Positions 39,705 through 51,283 of a stretch of DNA of 64,000 nt are shown here, piece after piece (position 1 is the first letter of the stretch; every line of letters begins with the position of its first letter). A program made the translations under genes and the position numbers. A model generated the notes under the pieces. It saw only the letters and a list, made by a program, of their open reading frames with translations, was not told where the DNA came from and made no database searches. The DNA lies in contig NZ_CP096034.1 in the NCBI RefSeq assembly GCF_023115465.1, positions 3,038,001-3,102,000 on the forward strand. Direction: 5' to 3'. The DNA comes from Gottfriedia acidiceleris (GTDB taxonomy: Bacteria; Bacillota; Bacilli; Bacillales; Bacillaceae_G).

Positions 39705-41009
39705 TTAACATTCTACAAAATTCATAATTGATTCTAATGCACGGTTTGCATATGCTTCATATCGTTCTTGTTTTCTTTTAATTTTGACATCAAGTCGAGG
39801 GAACAGACCGAAATTAGCATTCATAGGTTGGAAGTGTTTTGCACTTGTTGTCGTTATATAATTAGCCATACTTCCAATTGCAGTTTCAGCTGGGAATACG
39901 ACTAACTCTTTCTCCATTACGTATCTAGCTGCATTTATTCCTGCTACTAAACCAGATGCTGCAGATTCTACATAACCTTCCACTCCAGTCATTTGACCTG
40001 CAAAGAATAAATCTTCACGACCTTTAAAACGATATGTTGCCTCTAATAGATTCGGTGAATTTATAAAGGTATTTCGATGCATTACACCATATCGTACAAT
40101 TTCAGCATTCTCTAGGCCAGGTATTAATTGCAAAACTTCTTTTTGAGGTCCCCATTTTAAATGCGTTTGGAATCCTACTATATTATATAAAGTTCCAGCA
40201 CTGTCATCCTGACGTAGTTGGACAACTGCATACGGAGTTTTACCAGTCTTTGGATCCTCTAAGCCTACTGGTTTCATTGGTCCAAATAGTAATGTTTGCT
40301 TACCGCGTTTAGCCATTACTTCAACTGGCATACAGCCTTCAAAGAAAATCTCTTTTTCAAATTCTTTTAAAGGAACTGTTTCTGCTGTAGTTAATGCTTC
40401 ATAAAAACGATCAAATTCCTCTTCTGTCATTGGGCAGTTTAAGTAAGCTGCTTCACCTTTATCATATCTTGATTTTAAATATACTTTATTCAAATCAATA
40501 CTTTCTTTTTCTACTATTGGAGCCGCTGCATCATAAAAATAAAAATAATCTTCACCTGTTAATTCTTTTAATTGCTGTGATAATTCAGGTGATGTTAAAG
40601 GTCCTGTTGCGATAACTGTAGGTCCTTCAGGAATTTTAGTCATTTCTTCGTTATGCACAGTTACATTTGGATGATTTTTTACATACTCAGTTACACGGCT
40701 TGCAAACTCATGTCGGTCTACAGCTAACGCACCACCTGCTGGTACAGCACACTCATCAGCAGATCGAATAATCACAGAATCTAATCTTCTCATTTCCTCT
40801 TTTAATACACCTACAGCGTTCGTTAATGTATTCGCTCTTAGTGAATTACTACAAACTAATTCAGCAAACTTATCTGTATGATGAGCAGGTGTTTGTCTAA
40901 CTGGTCTCATCTCGTATAAATGTACTTTAATTCCTCTTTTGGCGATTTGATACGCAGCCTCGCTTCCTGCTAAACCTGCTCCAATTACATTAATAAATTG
41001 TTCTTTCAT
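39705..41009 (-). CDS. trmFO: Folate-dependent tRNA (m5U54) methyltransferase TrmFO
   Basis: TrmFO methylates uridine 54 of tRNA using methylenetetrahydrofolate and reduced FAD. The FAD-binding motif [15 protein letters not shown] is at about 8-22. The family motifs [15 protein letters not shown] and [19 protein letters not shown] are present. The length of 434 residues is normal. It follows topA, as in B. subtilis (gid). The ATG at 41009 follows AAGGAGTTAAC. Confidence 0.97.
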   Translation of the reverse strand: MKEQFINVIGAGLAGSEAAYQIAKRGIKVHLYEMRPVRQTPAHHTDKFAELVCSNSLRANTLTNAVGVLKEEMRRLDSVIIRSADECAVPAGGALAVDRHEFASRVTEYVKNHPNVTVHNEEMTKIPEGPTVIATGPLTSPELSQQLKELTGEDYFYFYDAAAPIVEKESIDLNKVYLKSRYDKGEAAYLNCPMTEEEFDRFYEALTTAETVPLKEFEKEIFFEGCMPVEVMAKRGKQTLLFGPMKPVGLEDPKTGKTPYAVVQLRQDDSAGTLYNIVGFQTHLKWGPQKEVLQLIPGLENAEIVRYGVMHRNTFINSPNLLEATYRFKGREDLFFAGQMTGVEGYVESAASGLVAGINAARYVMEKELVVFPAETAIGSMANYITTTSAKHFQPMNANFGLFPRLDVKIKRKQERYEAYANRALESIMNFVEC

Positions 41010-41106
41010 TGTTAACTCCTTCTACGCTGATTCAATCAAAATTACGTAATAATATTTTATAATTTTTTTCTTAAAGATTTCTTAATAAAAAGTTGATATG
41101 AAAAGT

Positions 41107-41137
41107 AAAAGTGAGCAAATTAATTGCTCACACTTTT
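41107..41137 (-). terminator. Terminator after topA
   Basis: On the minus strand AAAAGTGTGAGCAA pairs with TTGCTCACTTTT with one bulge, followed by TACTTTT. It separates topA from trmFO. Confidence 0.78.
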
Positions 41138-41213
41138 ATTTGGACAAGTCTTTAGGGAATATGAATTTCAGACTGATTATTGCTGGCATTCTAAAGGTAA
41201 GTATATTAATTAC

Positions 41214-43289
41214 TCACACTTGTTGATCTTCTTTGTAGTCACAAGATACACATTGAACTTGAATACCTTTTTTCATTTTCTTTTCAACTAATAAGTTTTC
41301 ACATTTCGGACAAGGTCTTGCAATTGGCTTATCCCAAGATAAGAATTCACATTCTGGATAATTCGTGCATCCATAGAATATTCGATTCTTTTTCGATTTT
41401 CGTTCAATTATATTCCCATCTTTACATGTAGGACATTTGACACCAATATCTTTTACAATTGCTTTTGTATTTCTGCAATCTGGAAAGTTCGAGCACGCCA
41501 TGAACTTACCGTATCTGCCCATTTTAAATACCATCGGGCTTCCACATAGTTCACAGTCTTCTCCAGCAGGTTCATCTCTAATTTCAACTTTTTGCATTTC
41601 TTTTTCAGCTATTTCTAAGTGTTTCTCAAAACCTCTATAAAATTGATCGATGATTTGAATCCAGTTCACATTGCCGTCTTCAATTTTATCAAGGTCACCT
41701 TCCATTTGAACCGTAAACTCAATATTAATTACTTCTGGGAAAAACTCAACGACTAAATCAAATACTATTTGCCCTAGTTCAGTAGGTACAAATCGTTTAT
41801 TATCTAAGGAAACATATCCACGTTTCTGAATCGTTTCTAGAGTTGGTACATATGTTGATGGTCGACCTATTCCTAACTCTTCAAGCGTTTTTACTAATCT
41901 AGCTTCCGTGTAACGTGGAGGTGGTTGAGTAAAATGTTGTTCAGGTAATATATCTTCTAATTTAACTTTTTCACCTTCAGCTAATGGTGGAAGGATTCGA
42001 TCTTTTTCTTCTGTGCCATCATCATTACTTTCTATATATACCTTCATAAAGCCAGGGAATTTAACTACTGACCCATTAGCTCTAAATATTACATCATTAT
42101 TAATTAAATCAACTTTAACCGTATCTAGTACGGCTGATGCCATCTGACTAGCAACAAAACGTTCCCATATTAATTTATAAAGACGATATTGATCACGACT
42201 AACATGTGCTTTGATTGTATCAGGCGAACGTAAAGTTGACGTTGGTCTAATTGCTTCGTGTGCATCTTGTACTTTATCTGATTTTTTTTCGCTTTTTTTA
42301 TTTGTAGCAACAAAATCTGCACCATAAGTATCAATTATATAAGATTTTGCTTCCTCAGCGGCAACATCGGATATTCTAGTTGAATCAGTTCTCATATATG
42401 TGATTAATCCGACCTGTCCTCCACTACCTAGGGAAATCCCTTCATATAATTGCTGTGCAATCATCATCGTTTTCTTTGCACGCATATTTAATTTCCTAGC
42501 TGCTTCCTGTTGTAATAAGGAAGTAGTAAAAGCAGTTGCTGGATTACGTTTACGTTCTTTTCTTGTAACACTCTGAACTTCAAAGTGATCACCTTTTATT
42601 TGTGATAAAACATTTTTCACGTCTGTTTCAGAATTCAATTCCAATTTTTTACCATTAACTCCGTAAAAAGAAGTATCAAATGTTTCTTTCTTTGTTAAAG
42701 CTTTACTTTTAATTGTCCAATATTCTTCAGGTTGGAAGCTTTCAATCTCTTTTTCTCGCTCGATGATCAGTCTTAGAGCGACAGATTGAACTCGACCAGC
42801 ACTTAAGCCCTTTTTCACTTTCTTCCATAGTAATGGGCTTATGTTATACCCTACTAAACGATCTAATACCCGTCTTGCTTGCTGTGCGTCAACTAAATTC
42901 ATATTAATTGGTCTAGGTTTTTTAAAAGACTCTTTTATAGCATCTTTTGTAATTTCATTAAACACTACACGACAATCCGATGATGTATCGATATTGAGTG
43001 TATTCGCAATATGCCATGCTATTGCTTCACCTTCGCGATCTGGATCGGCTGCTAGATAGATTTTTTTTGCTTTTTTCGCAGCAGATCTTAAATCCTTTAA
43101 AACTGGACCTTTTCCACGGATTGTTATGTATTTTGGGTTGTAATCGTTTTCTATTTCAATCCCCATCTGGCTTTTAGGTAGATCTCGAACATGTCCCATT
43201 GATGCGATTACTTTGAATTTTTTACCTAAATACTTTTCTATTGTTTTAGCCTTTGAAGGGGACTCCACTATAACTAAATTTTCTGCCAT
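41214..43289 (-). CDS. topA: DNA topoisomerase I
   Basis: TopA relaxes negative supercoils ahead of R-loops. The TOPRIM domain begins [18 protein letters not shown] (about 5-22). The active-site tyrosine is in [11 protein letters not shown]. Three four-cysteine zinc ribbons follow at the end, opening with [20 protein letters not shown] and [10 protein letters not shown]. The protein is 691 residues, the usual length in Bacillus. Its ATG is at 43289 and it follows dprA. Confidence 0.98.
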   Translation of the reverse strand: MAENLVIVESPSKAKTIEKYLGKKFKVIASMGHVRDLPKSQMGIEIENDYNPKYITIRGKGPVLKDLRSAAKKAKKIYLAADPDREGEAIAWHIANTLNIDTSSDCRVVFNEITKDAIKESFKKPRPINMNLVDAQQARRVLDRLVGYNISPLLWKKVKKGLSAGRVQSVALRLIIEREKEIESFQPEEYWTIKSKALTKKETFDTSFYGVNGKKLELNSETDVKNVLSQIKGDHFEVQSVTRKERKRNPATAFTTSLLQQEAARKLNMRAKKTMMIAQQLYEGISLGSGGQVGLITYMRTDSTRISDVAAEEAKSYIIDTYGADFVATNKKSEKKSDKVQDAHEAIRPTSTLRSPDTIKAHVSRDQYRLYKLIWERFVASQMASAVLDTVKVDLINNDVIFRANGSVVKFPGFMKVYIESNDDGTEEKDRILPPLAEGEKVKLEDILPEQHFTQPPPRYTEARLVKTLEELGIGRPSTYVPTLETIQKRGYVSLDNKRFVPTELGQIVFDLVVEFFPEVINIEFTVQMEGDLDKIEDGNVNWIQIIDQFYRGFEKHLEIAEKEMQKVEIRDEPAGEDCELCGSPMVFKMGRYGKFMACSNFPDCRNTKAIVKDIGVKCPTCKDGNIIERKSKKNRIFYGCTNYPECEFLSWDKPIARPCPKCENLLVEKKMKKGIQVQCVSCDYKEDQQV

Positions 43290-43547
43290 CTTTTAAGCCT
43301 CCCGAGAGTTTCCTATTCATTACTCTCTGTATTCCTTATTTCTTTCTTTTATTCTTATGTATTCTCAAATAGATTCATAATAAGAAGAGTTCAATTTATA
43401 TTTTTGATTTTCCTTCATACAATTTCAAATTGTATAGTTAATTCTATACATTAGTCAAATTTTATTTAGATATAAAATAACACAAGTCGCATTAGTATTG
43501 TCAATATTTTGTAATCTAAACATATTTTTTTATTTTTTAGTCTATTC

Positions 43548-44414
43548 CTAAAATTCCTCTAAAATATCATTTGTACATGTAATTAACTTCGCTCCATCCT
43601 GAATTAATCGATGATTTCCTTTATATTCTTCCATTATAATCGGACCTGGCACTGCAAATACCTCTCTATTATATTGAATTGCAAAATTTGCAGTAATCAT
43701 CGTCCCGCTCTTCTCCTTAGCCTCTAAAACGATTAAACCTTTTGATAACCCAGCAATAATTCTATTTCTTCTAGGAAAATATCTTTTTTCTGGTCTAATA
43801 TAAGATGGATATTCGCTAATAACTAAATGATTTAATGATATTTCATTAAATAAGTTACGGTTTTCTTTCGGATAAATATAGTCTAACCCACATCCGACAA
43901 CTGCAATCGTTGATCCATTGTGGAAAATAGCTGAATTATGTGCAATTGAATCACATCCAGATGCCATTCCACTTACAATAACACAATTTTCTCTTATCAG
44001 CCCTAATATTATTGAATCACAAATAATTTTCGCAAATAAAGTTGGTTTTCTAGCTCCAATTATACTCAACATGAATTGTTCATTAAGAATTTTTTGATTA
44101 CCTTTTAAATATAAAACGAACGGAGGATCACATATTTCCCTTAACAAATCCGGATATAAATCATCATAAATTGTAATAATTTTAATATTTTTTTTATAGC
44201 TTTCTTTTAAAATATCAAAAATGGAAGTTGAATGAAGTTGATTATATAATGTTTCAGCGGCTTTGGTAGTCATTTGAAATGTAGTTTTAAATGTAGAAGG
44301 TGAATATCGATAGAGGTTTTCTAAATGTGGATCAAAGAGAAGAATCTTCTTGATTGCTTGATAGTTTTCAAATAAAAAATGATGCAAATGAATAAGTCGA
44401 ATTTTCTTTTTCAT
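43548..44414 (-). CDS. dprA: DNA-processing protein DprA (Smf)
   Basis: DprA loads RecA onto incoming single-stranded DNA during transformation. The 288-residue protein has the Rossmann-like domain with SIIGARKPTLFAK, SGMASGCDSIAHNSA and VVGCGLDYIYPKENRNLF, plus FPRRNRIIAGLSKGLIVLEA further on. The amino-terminal helical part is weakly conserved, as usual. It ends shortly after the Rossmann fold and lacks the extra winged helix of some homologues, as in B. subtilis Smf. It lies between sucD and topA. Confidence 0.94.
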   Translation of the reverse strand: MKKKIRLIHLHHFLFENYQAIKKILLFDPHLENLYRYSPSTFKTTFQMTTKAAETLYNQLHSTSIFDILKESYKKNIKIITIYDDLYPDLLREICDPPFVLYLKGNQKILNEQFMLSIIGARKPTLFAKIICDSIILGLIRENCVIVSGMASGCDSIAHNSAIFHNGSTIAVVGCGLDYIYPKENRNLFNEISLNHLVISEYPSYIRPEKRYFPRRNRIIAGLSKGLIVLEAKEKSGTMITANFAIQYNREVFAVPGPIIMEEYKGNHRLIQDGAKLITCTNDILEEF

Positions 44415-44435
44415 GTATTCTCCTTTCTTATAAGA

Positions 44436-44466
44436 AAGTAGCCTCCTATCGGAGGCTACTTATTTA
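44436..44466 (-). terminator. Terminator after sucCD
   Basis: On the minus strand AAGTAGCCTCC pairs perfectly with GGAGGCTACTT around GATA, then TCTTAT follows. It lies 13 bp after the sucD stop. Confidence 0.88.
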
Positions 44467-44473
44467 ATCATTA

Positions 44474-45388
44474 TTATACTAAAGCTTCATGTGTCTTACA
44501 TTGTTCATATAAGCCACGCTCTTTTAATGCACCAATTAAAGTTTCGCCCATTACTGCAGGAGTAAGTGCAACTTTAATGCCACAGCTTTCCATTGTAGCC
44601 ATTTTCTCTTTAGCAGTACCTTTACCGCCTGCGATGATTGCACCAGCATGTCCCATACGTTTACCTTCTGGAGCTGTTTGACCGCCAATGAATCCTACTA
44701 CTGGTTTCGCCATATTAGCTTGTACCCACTCAGCAGCTTCTTCTTCTGCAGTTCCACCGATTTCACCAATCATAATAACTGCATAAGTTTCTGGATCTTC
44801 ATTGAATGCTTTTAATACATCGATGAAGTTTGTTCCATTTACAGGGTCTCCACCAATACCTACAGCTGTAGATTGACCAATACCAGCTTGTGTTAATTGA
44901 TGTACAGCCTCATATGTTAATGTACCAGAACGTGATACGATTCCTACATGACCTTTTTTATGAATGTAACCAGGCATGATACCAATTTTACACTCATCTG
45001 GAGTGATAACACCAGGGCAGTTAGGACCAACTAATCTTGTCTTTTTGCCTTCCATGTACTTTTTAACTTTTACCATATCAAGTACTGGAATACCTTCTGT
45101 AATACAAATTGCGATATCTAATTCTGCATCAACTGCTTCCATGATCGCATCAGCAGCAAATGCTGGTGGTACGTAGATTACAGATGCATTAGCACCAGTA
45201 GCTTCAACTGCATCTTTAACTGTATTGAATACAGGTACGCCAGCAATGTCAGTTCCACCTTTACCAGGAGTTACACCACCAACGATTTTAGTACCATACT
45301 CTAACATTTGAGTTGTATGGAATAAGCCTTGTGAACCAGTAATACCTTGTACAATGACTTTTGTATCTTTATTAATGAATACGCTCAT
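44474..45388 (-). CDS. sucD: Succinyl-CoA ligase, alpha subunit
   Basis: SucD forms the CoA-binding and phosphohistidine subunit of succinyl-CoA synthetase in the citric acid cycle. The CoA-binding fold begins [18 protein letters not shown]. The phosphorylated histidine is in [11 protein letters not shown] near residue 246. The 304-residue length is close to the B. subtilis protein. It starts 16 bp after sucC with AGGGAGGAT upstream. Confidence 0.97.
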   Translation of the reverse strand: MSVFINKDTKVIVQGITGSQGLFHTTQMLEYGTKIVGGVTPGKGGTDIAGVPVFNTVKDAVEATGANASVIYVPPAFAADAIMEAVDAELDIAICITEGIPVLDMVKVKKYMEGKKTRLVGPNCPGVITPDECKIGIMPGYIHKKGHVGIVSRSGTLTYEAVHQLTQAGIGQSTAVGIGGDPVNGTNFIDVLKAFNEDPETYAVIMIGEIGGTAEEEAAEWVQANMAKPVVGFIGGQTAPEGKRMGHAGAIIAGGKGTAKEKMATMESCGIKVALTPAVMGETLIGALKERGLYEQCKTHEALV

Positions 45389-45404
45389 TTTTATCCTCCC
45401 TTTC

Positions 45405-46565
45405 TTAGCCTACAAGTGCAACGATTTTTTCAGCGCCATCAGCCATTGAATCTGCTGCAACAATGTTTAAGCCTGACTCATTAAGAATCTTCTTACCTAA
45501 TTCAACATTCGTTCCTTCTAAACGAACTACTAATGGTAAGTGTAAACCAACTTGTTTAGTTGCTTCGATTACACCTTCAGCAATAACATCACACTTCATG
45601 ATGCCACCGAAGATATTAACGAAAATCCCTTTAACATTTTGGTCAGAAAGGATGATTTTAAACGCTTCTGTAACTTTCTCAGCTGTAGCACCGCCCCCCA
45701 CATCAAGGAAGTTAGCCGGATCTCCACCGTAGTGTTTGATGATATCCATTGTAGCCATTGCTAGACCAGCACCATTAACCATACATCCGATATTTCCGTA
45801 TAAAGAAATATAGTTTAAGTCATACTTAGAAGCTTCGATTTCTTTTGGATCTTCTTCTTCTAAGTCACGGTAAGCTAGAATATCTGCATGACGATATAAA
45901 GCATTTGAGTCAAAGTTTAACTTTGCATCTAATGCCATTACTTCTCCATCACCTGTAACTACTAATGGGTTAATTTCAGCGATTGAGCAATCTTTTTCGA
46001 TAAACGCAGCATATAAGCCCATCATGAACTTTACAGCTTTGTTTACTAAGTTGCTTGGAATGTTGATATTGAACGCAATACGACGAGCCTGGAAGCCTTG
46101 TAGACCTACTGCTGGATCAATATACTCTTTAAAGATTTTTTCAGGTGTTTTTTCTGCTACTTCTTCAATTTCAGTTCCACCTTCTTCAGAAGCCATTAAT
46201 ACAACTTGTGAAGTAGCGCGGTCTAAAACTAAACCAACATAATATTCTTTTTTAATATCGCAGCCTTCTTCGATAAGTAAGCGCTTAACTTCCTTACCTT
46301 CTGGTCCAGTTTGATGAGTAACTAATACTTTACCTAGAATTTCACTAGCATATGTATTTACTTCATCTAAATTTTTCGCTACTTTTACGCCACCCGCTTT
46401 ACCGCGGCCACCAGCGTGAATTTGAGCTTTTACTACGCATACAGCTGTACCTAATTCTTTAGCTGCTTCTACTGCTTCTTCAACAGTGAATGCAACTTTA
46501 CCGTTTGGTACTTTGACGCCATAGCTTCGTAGGATTTCTTTCCCTTGATACTCATGGATATTCAT
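45405..46565 (-). CDS. sucC: Succinyl-CoA ligase, beta subunit
   Basis: SucC is the ATP-grasp subunit binding succinate and nucleotide. It starts [17 protein letters not shown], contains [14 protein letters not shown] for nucleotide binding and ends with the CoA-ligase domain ([24 protein letters not shown]). I place the start at ATG 46563-46565 (386 residues), 6 nt after GGGGAGG; the 14 extra codons upstream have no support. A vegetative promoter with a palindrome lies 40-70 bp upstream. Confidence 0.97.
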   Translation of the reverse strand: MNIHEYQGKEILRSYGVKVPNGKVAFTVEEAVEAAKELGTAVCVVKAQIHAGGRGKAGGVKVAKNLDEVNTYASEILGKVLVTHQTGPEGKEVKRLLIEEGCDIKKEYYVGLVLDRATSQVVLMASEEGGTEIEEVAEKTPEKIFKEYIDPAVGLQGFQARRIAFNINIPSNLVNKAVKFMMGLYAAFIEKDCSIAEINPLVVTGDGEVMALDAKLNFDSNALYRHADILAYRDLEEEDPKEIEASKYDLNYISLYGNIGCMVNGAGLAMATMDIIKHYGGDPANFLDVGGGATAEKVTEAFKIILSDQNVKGIFVNIFGGIMKCDVIAEGVIEATKQVGLHLPLVVRLEGTNVELGKKILNESGLNIVAADSMADGAEKIVALVG

Positions 46566-46611
46566 GATCCATCCTCCCCTTTTAGAACAAGACAAATTAA
46601 AACACATCCCT

Positions 46612-46640
46612 ATTGTATCTCTTACAGAATATACTGTAAA
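46612..46640 (-). promoter_or_regulatory. SigmaA promoter of sucCD with overlapping dyad
   Basis: The minus strand has TTTACA, a 17-nt spacer and TACAAT. An 18-bp dyad TTACAG-6-CTGTAA (46622-46639) covers the -35 and most of the spacer, a good position for a repressor. The regulator is unknown. The rest of the 375-bp gap 46566-46940 holds only the rnhB 3' hairpin. Confidence 0.7.
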
Positions 46641-46888
46641 TACTTTAGTAGAAAAGAATTAAATATTCTATGTTTTTATATAGAAAACCCTTTCATATAC
46701 AATAGTTAATGTAGTTTATCATATTACAATATTATTTTTCCAATAATTTATCTTTATCCTTTAAAAAATAGATTAACGTCAGTTAGCATCATTTTTGATT
46801 TTAGGTTTACATCATTTCGATTTAACTATCTACGTTATGCAAACATAAAATGTTATGTAATTTTAAACCGTCGTTAATCTATTCTATT

Positions 46889-46920
46889 TTAGACTACTTC
46901 AATAAATTGATGTAGTCTAA
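46889..46920 (-). terminator. Hairpin after rnhB
   Basis: A perfect 9-bp inverted repeat (TTAGACTAC/GTAGTCTAA) with a 14-nt loop lies about 20 bp after the rnhB stop. The tract after it (AATAGAATAG) is poor in T, so it may be a weak terminator. Confidence 0.55.
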
Positions 46921-46940
46921 CTACCATTTATTTTTTACAA

Positions 46941-47705
46941 TCAAACTTTTTCTTTGATTGGTGCAAAAGATCTTCTATGTTCATTAATAATTCCATGCTC
47001 ATCGATTGCTTTTAAATGTTCCTTAGTTCCATATCCCATATGCTTTTCAAATCCATAGTTCGGGTGCTTTAAACTAAGTTCGCACATTAAAGAATCTCTT
47101 GTTTCTTTTGCTAGTACGGATGCAGCTGCTATACTGATGCTCGTTGCATCGCCCTTTATGATTGATGTTTGAGAAATATTCAGCGGTAGTTTCATTGCAT
47201 CAATTAATAAATGTTCAGGCGAATGAGTTAGTTGTTCAATCGCACGTCTCATCGCTAGTTTAGTCGCTTCATAAATATTGATTTCATCTATTTCAGTTGA
47301 ACTGGCCATACCAACCCCATAAGAAATTGCTTCTTCCTTAATCCGTTTAACGAAATACTGTCGTTTCTCTTTAGATAATTTTTTTGAATCATCTAATCCA
47401 ATTAGCTCAGTATTTTCCGCTAAAATTACTGCGGCTGCTACAACAGGACCAGCTAATGGACCTCTACCAACTTCATCTACTCCTGCAATTAACTTTATAT
47501 TTTGGCGATAAAGATTCTGTTCATATTCCATCATTTTAAGGAATTTCTCCCTAGCTAAATCTCTTTTTTCTTGTTCTTTATACCATTTAGCTACTAGCTT
47601 TTGCACACCAATTCTTTGATCACTTTCAAATTCTTTTAAGAGTTCATTCGTTGGGTCAGTTAATTCACTTAGTATATTTTTTATTTCATCTATTTTCAGA
47701 GACAT
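46941..47705 (-). CDS. rnhB: Ribonuclease HII
   Basis: RNase HII removes ribonucleotides and RNA primers from DNA duplexes. The catalytic acids are in AGVDEVGRGPLAG (DEVGRG at 77-82). The family stretches GLDDSKKLSKEKR and KGDATSISIAAASVLAKETRD follow. A roughly 65-residue amino-terminal helical extension is typical of the Bacillus form. The 254-residue length is normal. It follows rbgA; ylqG and ylqH, which separate rnhB from sucC in B. subtilis, are missing. Confidence 0.96.
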   Translation of the reverse strand: MSLKIDEIKNILSELTDPTNELLKEFESDQRIGVQKLVAKWYKEQEKRDLAREKFLKMMEYEQNLYRQNIKLIAGVDEVGRGPLAGPVVAAAVILAENTELIGLDDSKKLSKEKRQYFVKRIKEEAISYGVGMASSTEIDEINIYEATKLAMRRAIEQLTHSPEHLLIDAMKLPLNISQTSIIKGDATSISIAAASVLAKETRDSLMCELSLKHPNYGFEKHMGYGTKEHLKAIDEHGIINEHRRSFAPIKEKV

Positions 47706-47775
47706 AAATTAGAACTCCTTTTATAACATGTTCTGTTTAGACCATAAAATTTCATTAAAAAAGAAGAAAGTACGC

Positions 47776-48675
47776 TTATTCTTGCGCACTTTCTTCTACT
47801 ATTTCATCAGTTACTTCAAGCATTGATGGATTTTCGAAAGTTAATCTTCCTAATTTCCCAGCTCTTAGCTCACGTAAAAATAAATCAGATGTTTTATCAT
47901 AATCTATCATTCCGCCTGACATAAGTAATCCACGTTTCTTTCCAATATGATCAAAAATATCAACGACTTCTTCAGCAAATAGAACTTCATCATTCATGTC
48001 ATATCTTTCTTTTAACACATTTGGATAAAACTCTCTTAAATATTTAATCGCATAAATCATTACTTCTTGTAGGTTAATGATACTATCTTTTATTGCTCCT
48101 GTAGTTGCTAAACGAAGACCTACAAGTTGATCTTCAAATTTAGGCCACAATATACCCGGTGTATCAAGCAGTTCAATTTCTTTCCCTACTTTTATCCACT
48201 GCTGTGCTTGCGTTACACCTGGACGGTCACCAGTTTTAGCAATATTTTTTCGTGCGAGCTTATTGATTAAAGTCGATTTTCCAACATTCGGGATTCCAAC
48301 AATTAACGCTCGAATTGCGCGAGGTTTAATCCCTTTTGATCTCATTTTATCAAATTTCTCTTTTACAAGTATTTCACAGGAAGAAATAATCGCTTTTAAC
48401 CCTTGTCCAGATGCTGCATCAATAGCAATTGCCATAACGCCTTGTTTTTCATAATGCGCTAACCATTGCTGAGTAATTCTTGGATCTGCTAAATCTGCTT
48501 TATTTAATAAAAGCAATCTTGGTTTATTTGAAATTATTTCATCGATCATTGGATTTCTAGAAGCAGCAGGTACCCTTGCATCCGCTAATTCAATTACAAC
48601 ATCAATTAATGATAGTTTTTCAGTAACTTGTCTTCTAGCTTTTGCCATATGGCCAGGAAACCATTGAATCGTCAT
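47776..48675 (-). CDS. rbgA: Ribosome assembly GTPase RbgA
   Basis: RbgA (YlqF) is a circularly permuted GTPase that completes 50S assembly, acting near L6 and L16. The permutation is visible: the G4 motif NKAD is at 58-61, before G1 GIPNVGKS at 127-134 and G3 DTPGIL after that. It begins [13 protein letters not shown], the family signature. Length is 299 residues. The ATG is at 48675. Confidence 0.96.
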   Translation of the reverse strand: MTIQWFPGHMAKARRQVTEKLSLIDVVIELADARVPAASRNPMIDEIISNKPRLLLLNKADLADPRITQQWLAHYEKQGVMAIAIDAASGQGLKAIISSCEILVKEKFDKMRSKGIKPRAIRALIVGIPNVGKSTLINKLARKNIAKTGDRPGVTQAQQWIKVGKEIELLDTPGILWPKFEDQLVGLRLATTGAIKDSIINLQEVMIYAIKYLREFYPNVLKERYDMNDEVLFAEEVVDIFDHIGKKRGLLMSGGMIDYDKTSDLFLRELRAGKLGRLTFENPSMLEVTDEIVEESAQE

Positions 48676-48720
48676 GTTGCCACCTTCTTATACATTGAAT
48701 AATCAAGATTAGTTTGGCTT

Positions 48721-49275
48721 TTATTTAGCCATTTCAACCTCTGATAACGGCCAAAAAACAAAACTTGCGCGGCCTAAAATTTCTTTTTGACTAACTGTTC
48801 CGATAATACGACTATCTTTACTTAAACGACGATTATCACCTAAAACGAATACTTGTCCCTTAGGTACTGTTTTTCTACCTGTAATCTCTTCTAACTTAAA
48901 GTCTTCAGTTAGAGGACCATCCGTCGTTTCTTTTTTATATTCGTTCAAATATGGTTCTTTATACGGTTTACCGTTTACATATAGGACATCATTTCTATAT
49001 TCTACTGTGTCACCTGGTAAGCCAATAACTCGTTTAATATAATCTTTTTCCTTTGTAGCATGGAAGACTACAATATCAAAACGTCTAGGTTCATGTAGTT
49101 TGTATACGATCTTATTTACAATCATTCTACTTTGATCCTGTAGTGTTGGCATCATTGAGATCCCGTCAACTAAAACCGGTGTAAAAAGGAATGTTCGAAT
49201 ACCAAGTGCAAGTACAAGCGCAATAAAAATTGTTTTAACTAATTCCCAAATTCCACCACTATTGCTTTCTTTCAA
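48721..49275 (-). CDS. lepB: Type I signal peptidase
   Basis: It cleaves signal peptides of exported proteins at the outer membrane face. A single membrane segment (about 12-32) is followed by the catalytic Ser40 in DGISMMPTL and Lys81 in YIKRVIGLPGD. The carboxy-terminal box GDNRRLSKDSR is present. The 184 residues fit the P-type SipS/SipT class. It lies between rplS and rbgA, an arrangement common in Bacillus. Confidence 0.95.
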   Translation of the reverse strand: MKESNSGGIWELVKTIFIALVLALGIRTFLFTPVLVDGISMMPTLQDQSRMIVNKIVYKLHEPRRFDIVVFHATKEKDYIKRVIGLPGDTVEYRNDVLYVNGKPYKEPYLNEYKKETTDGPLTEDFKLEEITGRKTVPKGQVFVLGDNRRLSKDSRIIGTVSQKEILGRASFVFWPLSEVEMAK

Positions 49276-49387
49276 CCTAATCCCTCCATTTTATAACCAT
49301 ACGTTTTGCAGTTTTAACCAGTTAAGTTAATAACTTAATTTATGTATTCTATTTTACTTTTTATTATATCCATAATCTACAAATATT

Positions 49388-49422
49388 GGAAAAAAAGGAG
49401 CTTGTTTAATACAAGCTCCTTT
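49388..49422 (-). terminator. Terminator after rplS
   Basis: On the minus strand AAAGGAGCTTG pairs perfectly with CAAGCTCCTTT around a 7-nt loop, followed by a T run. It lies 8 bp after the rplS stop. Confidence 0.9.
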
Positions 49423-49429
49423 CAAAAGA

Positions 49430-49774
49430 CTATCGAAGTTCTTTAATTCTTGCTTTTTTACCAGTAAGTGCACGTAGGTAGTAAAGTTTAGCACGACGTA
49501 CTTTACCGCGACGAACAACGTCTAATTTAGCAATTTTTGGAGTGTGAATTGGGAACGTACGTTCAACACCAACTCCGTAAGAAATTTTACGAACTGTGAA
49601 AGTTTCGCTAATTCCGCCACCACGACGTTTAATAACTACACCTTCGAATAATTGGATACGCTCACGAGTACCCTCAACAACTTTAACGTGAACTCGTACA
49701 GTATCACCTGGACGGAATGCTGGTAAGTCAGTTCTTAGTTGTTCTTTTGTAATTTCGTTGATTAAATTTTGCAT
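49430..49774 (-). CDS. rplS: 50S ribosomal protein L19
   Basis: L19 sits at the subunit interface near L3 and L14. The 114-residue protein has the conserved [16 protein letters not shown] (about 21-36), [13 protein letters not shown] and the end [18 protein letters not shown]. The ATG at 49774 is preceded by AGGAGAG. A structured leader upstream resembles the known L19 leader. Confidence 0.98.
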   Translation of the reverse strand: MQNLINEITKEQLRTDLPAFRPGDTVRVHVKVVEGTRERIQLFEGVVIKRRGGGISETFTVRKISYGVGVERTFPIHTPKIAKLDVVRRGKVRRAKLYYLRALTGKKARIKELR

Positions 49775-49784
49775 AGTGTATGCT

Positions 49785-49875
49785 CTCCTTTTCCAACCGA
49801 TGCTCTTACAAGATTTAGTGACTCGCAGCGGAACACCGAGAATAAAGGCTCAAGTATTACTCAAGCCACAAGTTA
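49785..49875 (-). ncRNA. L19 leader-like regulatory RNA
   Basis: Between trmD and rplS the minus strand shows GTGGCTTGAG/CTTGAGCC pairing. A conserved-looking stretch follows (TTCTCGGTGTTCCGCTGCGA and GTAAGAGCATCGGTTGG) and ends just before the rplS ribosome-binding site. Position and sequence fit the Firmicutes ribosomal-protein L19 leader, thought to mediate feedback by L19. Exact boundaries are approximate. Confidence 0.65.
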
Positions 49876-49903
49876 TATTAACATATTCTATTAGTACACG
49901 CAA

Positions 49904-50653
49904 CTAGTTTTCTTGTTTTAATTCTTCTTTTACTTGCTCCATCCATTTAACTTCTTTGTTAGATAGAGAGTAGTTTTCGAGTAAATCTGGACGGCGCGTT
50001 ATCGTACGTTTAAAAGATTGTTTTGTACGCCATTCTTCTATTTTCGCATGATTTCCTGATAATAAAACATCTGGTACTTTATGTCCTCTAAATTCGGCAG
50101 GTCTCGTGTAATGAGGGTGCTCTAATAATCCTGTACTAAATGAATCTTCAATTTTCGAAGTAGTATTACCAAGTACCCCAGGTAATAAACGAACAACGCT
50201 ATCAGCAATGACCATAGCACCAAGTTCTCCACCTGTTAATACATAATCACCAATTGAGATTTCATCCGTCACGACATGTTCACGAATTCGTTCATCATAG
50301 CCTTCATAATGTCCACAAATAAAGATTAAGTGTTCCTCTTTTGCAAGCTCTTCAGCTTTACGTTGATTAAATCTCTCTCCTTGAGGGCATAGAAGGACTA
50401 CTCTCGGCTTATTTTCACTTTTTGATACTAATTCATCAACAGCATCAAAAATCGGCTGTGGAGCTAGTACCATACCAGCGCCACCACCATATGGATAGTC
50501 ATCAACATTTGAATGTTTATTCGTAGAGAAATCTCTAAAATTTACACAACGAAACTTAACAGCCTCTTTTTCTTGTGCTTTTTTTAAAATGGAAGAATTT
50601 AAAACTCCTTCAAACATTTCTGGAAAAAGGGTTAAAAAGTCTAATTTCATCAT
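49904..50653 (-). CDS. trmD: tRNA (guanine37-N1)-methyltransferase
   Basis: TrmD methylates G37 next to the anticodon and prevents frameshifting. The trefoil-knot SAM-binding segment is [20 protein letters not shown] and [13 protein letters not shown] (about 115-150). The protein begins [14 protein letters not shown]. Its 249 residues are normal. Its start overlaps the rimM stop by 4 bp (ATGA), showing coupling. Confidence 0.97.
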   Translation of the reverse strand: MMKLDFLTLFPEMFEGVLNSSILKKAQEKEAVKFRCVNFRDFSTNKHSNVDDYPYGGGAGMVLAPQPIFDAVDELVSKSENKPRVVLLCPQGERFNQRKAEELAKEEHLIFICGHYEGYDERIREHVVTDEISIGDYVLTGGELGAMVIADSVVRLLPGVLGNTTSKIEDSFSTGLLEHPHYTRPAEFRGHKVPDVLLSGNHAKIEEWRTKQSFKRTITRRPDLLENYSLSNKEVKWMEQVKEELKQEN

Positions 50654-51165
50654 AATAGACCTTCCATTAATTCGATTTTAACTTTTTTATTCGCTACATC
50701 TATTTCTTTCACAATTTGCTCGATATATGGAATAAGGGCATCTTTTTGACCTTTTCTTTGAATCACCCAAACATCATTTGCACCTGGAGATAATATTTCT
50801 TTTATTTTACCAATTTGCTCTCCATCAATTGTCTCAACAACACAGCCAATAATTTCATGGTAATAGTACTCATTTTTATCTAGCTCGTGTAATTGATCTT
50901 CAGTAATCTTTAAAATCCCATTTTTAAGTGGTTCTACAGAGTCTAGAGACTCATACCCATCAAATGTTAGTAAATCAAAATTTTTATGTACACGGTGACT
51001 TGTTACGATTAATTCAATTGGTGTCGATTCGTTTTCTTTAAAGAAATATAGTGTATTACCTTTTACGTAACGTTTTTCTGGAAAATCAGTTCTAGAAATA
51101 ACTCGAACCTCTCCTCGAACACCATGTGTATTTACAATTTTTCCGACATTTAAATATTTTTTCAT
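50650..51165 (-). CDS. rimM: 16S rRNA-processing protein RimM
   Basis: RimM helps mature the 30S head domain and binds S19. The amino-terminal barrel begins [23 protein letters not shown] barrel follows (about 98-170: [26 protein letters not shown]). The 171-residue length is normal. It starts with ATG at 51165 after GAGGTAAAAG and begins the rimM-trmD transcript, whose likely promoter is at 51275-51283. Confidence 0.95.
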   Translation of the reverse strand: MKKYLNVGKIVNTHGVRGEVRVISRTDFPEKRYVKGNTLYFFKENESTPIELIVTSHRVHKNFDLLTFDGYESLDSVEPLKNGILKITEDQLHELDKNEYYYHEIIGCVVETIDGEQIGKIKEILSPGANDVWVIQRKGQKDALIPYIEQIVKEIDVANKKVKIELMEGLL

Positions 51166-51274
51166 TCTTTTACCTCTATATTAAAATTTCTCTGTTCATT
51201 AGTAGTTTGACCATTTAGATTGTATATATGTCTACTTGAGACCTTAGGCGGTTAAAACAGTTAGCCTTATTCCA

Positions 51275-51283
51275 ATTATAGCA
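51275..51283 (-). promoter_or_regulatory. Extended -10 promoter of rimM-trmD
   Basis: The minus strand reads TGCTATAAT, an extended -10 box with no good -35. It lies in the 270-bp gap between khpA and rimM, where B. subtilis has ylqD; no ylqD-like frame is visible. The predicted leader is about 105 nt. Confidence 0.6.
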
